Origin: Macrotrachela quadricornifera
Taxonomy: Eukaryota; Rotifera; Eurotatoria; Philodinida; Philodinidae
Direction of reading: 5' to 3'
Assembly: GCA_022393335.1 (NCBI GenBank)
Contig: JAJEKB010001195.1
Location: 242,785 to 306,784 of the forward strand
Length of the DNA: 64,000 bases
Shown here piece after piece: positions 60,569 to 64,000 of this stretch (positions are counted from its first letter, which is position 1; every line of letters begins with the position of its first letter). The position numbers and the translations under genes were made by a program. The notes below the pieces were generated by a model, which worked only from the letters and a program-made list of their open reading frames with translations, ran no database searches and was not told the origin of the DNA.

Positions 60569-61144
60569 AACACATTCGAGGCGATGTCGCCCACCGGTGG
60601 GCGACGCTATAGTTTAACGAGAAACTGGATAGAAAAGCACGTTCTTTTTTGGAGACAGGGCAGGGCAGAGCACTTTTTGTGTTCTGTGGACACCTCTGGT
60701 CGGAACTTGTAGATTTGAAGTGCACTCTAGCAAAATCATCACCCAAAGAACTCACTTCACTGAGTGAATCAACGCTATCTTTCATACTGACATCTTTTGA
60801 GGACATGTAAAATATTCAAGAATACGGACAATTTTGATCGCTTTTATACTGATGAGTAGCAATGCGCAGAATAGACACGAACACAACAAAAGAATCTAGA
60901 AACTTCCTTTCCTTATCTCGCACGTAATGCATACTACACATTACAAAACGAAAAAGTAACTTGACTCACTATAGAGCTGGACACGAGATTCGATTCACTA
61001 TTAAATTGTACAAAAAGAAGGATAGAAAAAAATCGATAGAACAGAAAGAATAGGTCAGTAGGTGCATTCACTAGGAGTTTATTCTTCGTAGGAACGAATA
61101 TCTTGATCAGTTTCTGTACAAAACTGAATCGCCTCGAATGTGTT
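60569..61144. mobile_element. 576-bp terminal-inverted-repeat element (MITE-like or non-autonomous DNA transposon)
   Basis: The left end AACACATTCGAGGCGAT (60569-60585) is an exact inverted match of the right end (61128-61144), a 17-bp perfect TIR. Directly inside the left TIR is a 20-bp perfect palindrome. The left half is clearly richer in G+C than the window. It holds an open frame on the minus strand (60567-60806, 79 residues, MSSKDVSMKDSVDSLSEVSS...) with no recognisable domain; it may be a leftover of a longer internal gene. No convincing target-site duplication is seen at the edges. The element lies between the promoter side of the TMEM45-like gene and the 3' end of the MPPED gene. Confidence 0.75.
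60586..60605. repeat. Perfect 20-bp GC-rich palindrome next to the TIR
   Basis: GTCGCCCACCGGTGGGCGAC is identical to its reverse complement, with no spacer. It starts immediately after the left TIR and has no copy at the right end. A perfect palindrome of this base content stands out in AT-rich DNA. Confidence 0.95.
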
Positions 61145-61470
61145 AAATGAAATATTTAACTAAAACGTTAAAAATACTGTTATCGAAATAATGAATAAAT
61201 ATTCATCCATTCTTTTTCTTATAGTTTTATCTCATAATTTAAAAATATATTTTCATTCATCAGCTTATAGCTTACATGAATTGATATATACAAAAGACGT
61301 AATAGTTCTATAGATTTTTATCTTGATAATTAAATAGATTTATATTTTGTTATTAAATAGAATTAAAAAAAAACGAGTACCTATCTGTAAATTTCTGATT
61401 ACTTTAATTCATATTGACTTTCTCTGGATTATATATACATAAAACAATTTTTATAAAAATAATATCTAGC
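61145..61470. other. 3' flank of the MPPED gene
   Basis: AT-rich, probably 3' UTR; no other feature. Confidence 0.5.
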
Positions 61471-62256
61471 TCATAGCTCAACTACAATAGGTGGTTGCAC
61501 CGGATGATAACGAATATTGCATGTTGCTGCATTAACAAATGTAGTTGATTGTTGTTCATCATCTTGCTGTTTGCCATATGCTTCATGTATATGTCCAAAT
61601 ACATGAAGTTTTGGTTTAATGAGTTGTACACGTTCACATAATGCTTTACAACCAACATGTTCGTTTCTTAATGTTGAATCAAGAATTCCATATGGTGGAC
61701 CATGTGTTATTAAAATATCTGTATCTAATGGAATTTTATTCCATATTGAACGAATTTCTTCACTATCACGTTTAATATTAAATGCCCAATCACAAAATGC
61801 AGGTTGCCATGGGCTAAATAAAAAATTTAAAAAAATAAATATTTTATTTGATTTTTTTTATTAAACAAACCTTCCATAAAATTTTAATTGAGTTTTTGAA
61901 TCAATAAACATTTGATCTTCTAAATAAACAATTCCATAATCATTTCGAAGTGCTGGATCATGAAACATATTTAGAATTTGTTCACTATTTTCTTGTTTTC
62001 CATGAAATCTATTCCAATGAGTACTATAATATGATTTATCAAGTGTTATATCATGATTACCAGCAATGATTATTTTTAAACGAAAATTTATTAAACTTTT
62101 TAACCAAGTTAAAAAATGTTCAAGTTCACTACGTTTACCTGTACGTGTGAAATCTCCAGCATGTATTAGAATATCACCTTGTGGTAAAATAAAATCATAA
62201 TTTGAATGAGTATCTGATATACAAACGATACGAGTTAATACATTATTATCAGCCAT
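61471..62256 (-). CDS. MPPED1/2-like metallophosphoesterase
   Basis: Exons 61871-62256 and 61471-61813 give 242 residues. The calcineurin-like phosphoesterase motifs appear in order: RIVCISDTHS (Asp, His), GDILIHAGDFTRTG (Asp), IIIAGNHD (Asn, His), DILITHGPPYG (His) and LHVFGHIHEAYG (His pair). All metal ligands of a dinuclear centre are therefore present. MPPED1/2 are small cytosolic class III cyclic-nucleotide phosphodiesterase-like enzymes. Mammalian MPPED2 is weakened by Gly in place of the His in its GHxH motif, whereas this protein keeps GHIH and should be fully active. The ATG at 62256 is the first in frame. Confidence 0.92.
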
Positions 62257-64000
62257 TTTTTGAAACAGAAAAATATAGTCTTTTTGTTTTTTGTAACAAC
62301 AACATCAACTAATGTCATGACTACTTGATACGTTTGAAACATAAAGATAAATATTGGATGTTAAAAGTAAATTCAAGTGGAGTGAGAGTCCATAGTCCAA
62401 TGATAATCTCCATGTTGGATGTATTGCCAACAGGATTTTCAATAGATGTCGTTTGTAGTCGTATTGATTTTCATAAAATCTTTTTGAGAAACAATAAATT
62501 CATGTATAGATGATAGCTGTATGTTATATAATGATCTATCTTTTTTTTTATGACAGTGATGGTATTTTCCTATTTACTAATTAGAAGAATGACCAGTATT
62601 GTATAAATGTAGTATTTATTTTTTCAATGTCACGTCACAATTAATGAATTTTCAATATATACTTATGAAAACTTTCTCAATCCATCTCTGATTTCGTTAT
62701 GACATACTAAACAGAAAGCATAAAATTTGGTGAATTCATTTGATCTGAGTTAATTTTAGTTGCTGATGATCATTAACAAAACAAACAAAAAATATTAAAC
62801 CTAATCTTACTACTGATTATTTCCCCGATAATGAAAAGTATAATACAATTAAATGTTTTCAAGATTATCTTGATTTTTATACGATTAAAGGGAAATTAAC
62901 TTACTTTTATGATTTATATTAAATTATCACTTAAATTTCTTGTATGTTCATACGAATTAATACAATATGACAAATCCAGTGCATATGACTTTCTTTCAGT
63001 TTTTCAACAGATAGACTAGATTTTAGTCGATTAAATTGAAACTGCTATTGAGAAGAAATCTCTATTCGATTCAATTCAACTCTGTAATTCCTGAAATTTT
63101 ATTCGACACAATTGAATTCAATCCATAGATCATACGAAATATTCTTCAATTCGATTCTATTTAATTCAATTCATTGAATCTCAAAAAAAATATTTGTTTC
63201 ATTCAATTCCATCATTTCATACATAAAATTAAATCGGATGTTTATGGATATTTCTTTTTTTTTTAACATAGTTCTTGCCGTTGCATAACACTGCGTAGTA
63301 TGTTAAGATTACCAATTAGTGCGATCGCTCTTTTCTTATATTTTATTTGAATTAATAATATAAGAAAAGGATCGTTCGGAATGTTGTACAATTAGCCTTT
63401 TTATTTCAATGGCATACAACTTATATATATGAAGCAAGCCTATTGTATTTTAGTTTGGTAGGTTGAAGTAACCTACACGCTCTGTTCTCTCATGCATACA
63501 CAAAATTTCATCATCACATAAAAACTACATTTAGTATGTTCAATAGTAAATGAGTCACAATATCATGTCTATCTCAAGCATTTGTATCCGAATTTTTATT
63601 AGAAGAAGGGTTATTTTCTCTTTCTACCAAAATTGAAAGTATGTCCGATTTTTTACTAAATTTTTGAAAACTATGTGATAAGATCTGGCAGAATTTTGGT
63701 TTTAGGCATTATTCACCATCTTTCTAGTACAAAGATAAATACAAACACTTTTGTGTTAACAAAATCTTACAGAAAGTCGCTGAGTCTGGCACTTTTTTTT
63801 ATTCACTTTCCATCGAAAAATCAGATGTGACATTTGTTGCCAAAAAAGTTTCAGACTTTCTGTCATTTTTTCAAAAAAAATCGAGAAAACTGATTCCTAA
63901 ACGCGTTGGTGCTTGAATAAACCAAAAATAGACCTTCTGCAATAATTTTGCTTGCACTATAGTATAGTTAAAAGTTCTATCACAAAGAATAAAGCAATAA
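62257..64000. other. Non-coding right end of window
   Basis: No gene is supported. About 63045-63200 is rich in ATTCAATTC-type words, a degenerate simple repeat. A hairpin is annotated at 63321-63374. The last 400 bp are not recognisable as coding or as a known repeat. Confidence 0.5.
63321..63374. repeat. Hairpin-forming inverted repeat
   Basis: CTTTTCTTATATT (63330-63342) pairs perfectly with AATATAAGAAAAG (63357-63369). The stem extends after a small bulge through GATC on both sides. The loop is about 14 bp. Confidence 0.75.

Noticed and set aside
60567..60806. 79-residue open frame as an independent host gene
   Set aside because: It lies within the TIR element and its stop falls in the TIR, so it is treated as part of the element.
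1..64000. tRNA or rRNA genes, CRISPR arrays or bacterial operons
   Set aside because: No tRNA-like arms, rRNA blocks or regularly spaced repeats were seen, and the intron-rich gene structure is eukaryotic throughout.

Overview
The window is nuclear DNA of a small-genome invertebrate animal. It is strongly AT-rich, most genes are cut by many introns of about 50-70 bp with GT/AG ends, and the content is metazoan: a Hox gene, gephyrin, a neuropeptide-type GPCR, golgin-245, an ORP5/8-type lipid transfer protein and SLC7. The style fits a bdelloid rotifer such as Rotaria or Adineta. That assignment is inferred from gene style, not from a marker gene. A run of ten Ns (18419-18428) marks an assembly gap.

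Layout. 1-1461 (+): a chitin-deacetylase-like protein without its catalytic residues. 1755-6546 (-): an ORP5/8-type protein whose 1.09 kb intron holds a complete trypsin-like protease gene (3428-4299). 8437-11501 (-): bystin. 11658-12945 (-): COMM-domain exons with the single-exon GPKOW/Spp2-like gene just upstream, possibly inside a COMMD9 intron. 15104-18418 (+): golgin-245-like, cut by the gap. 19330-21204 (-): a Hox5/Scr-like gene whose homeobox is split by three introns and contains a 17-nt microexon. 22744-24739 (-): an unrecognised protein. 24740-30150: a gene-poor tract with possible decayed Ty3/gypsy pieces and a 1.6 kb imperfect palindrome. 30154-32321 (-): Hsp70 with a heat-shock promoter. 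32986-33638 (-): a neuronal-calcium-sensor-like EF-hand protein. 35808-37793 (+): an ankyrin/SOCS-box protein with an acylation-type N-terminus. 38339-41164 (+): an unidentified coiled-coil protein. 41332-45792 (+): gephyrin. 45886-49098 (-): an SGNH hydrolase with a Cys/coiled-coil N-terminal half. 49370-51135 (-): a myosuppressin/FMRFamide-type GPCR. 51136-56581: a gene desert. 56582-58578 (-): a cationic amino acid transporter. 59229-60287 (-): TMEM45-like. 60569-61144: a short terminal-inverted-repeat element. 61471-62256 (-): an MPPED-type metallophosphoesterase. The rest to 64000 is non-coding.

There is no operon logic: these are independent housekeeping, signalling and transport genes. 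The most unusual features are the shattered homeobox with its microexon over the DNA-recognition helix, same-strand nesting of genes in introns, the large palindrome, the compact TIR element with a perfect 20-bp palindrome beside its terminus, and two proteins of known folds with altered active-site residues (the dead polysaccharide deacetylase and the gephyrin G domain).
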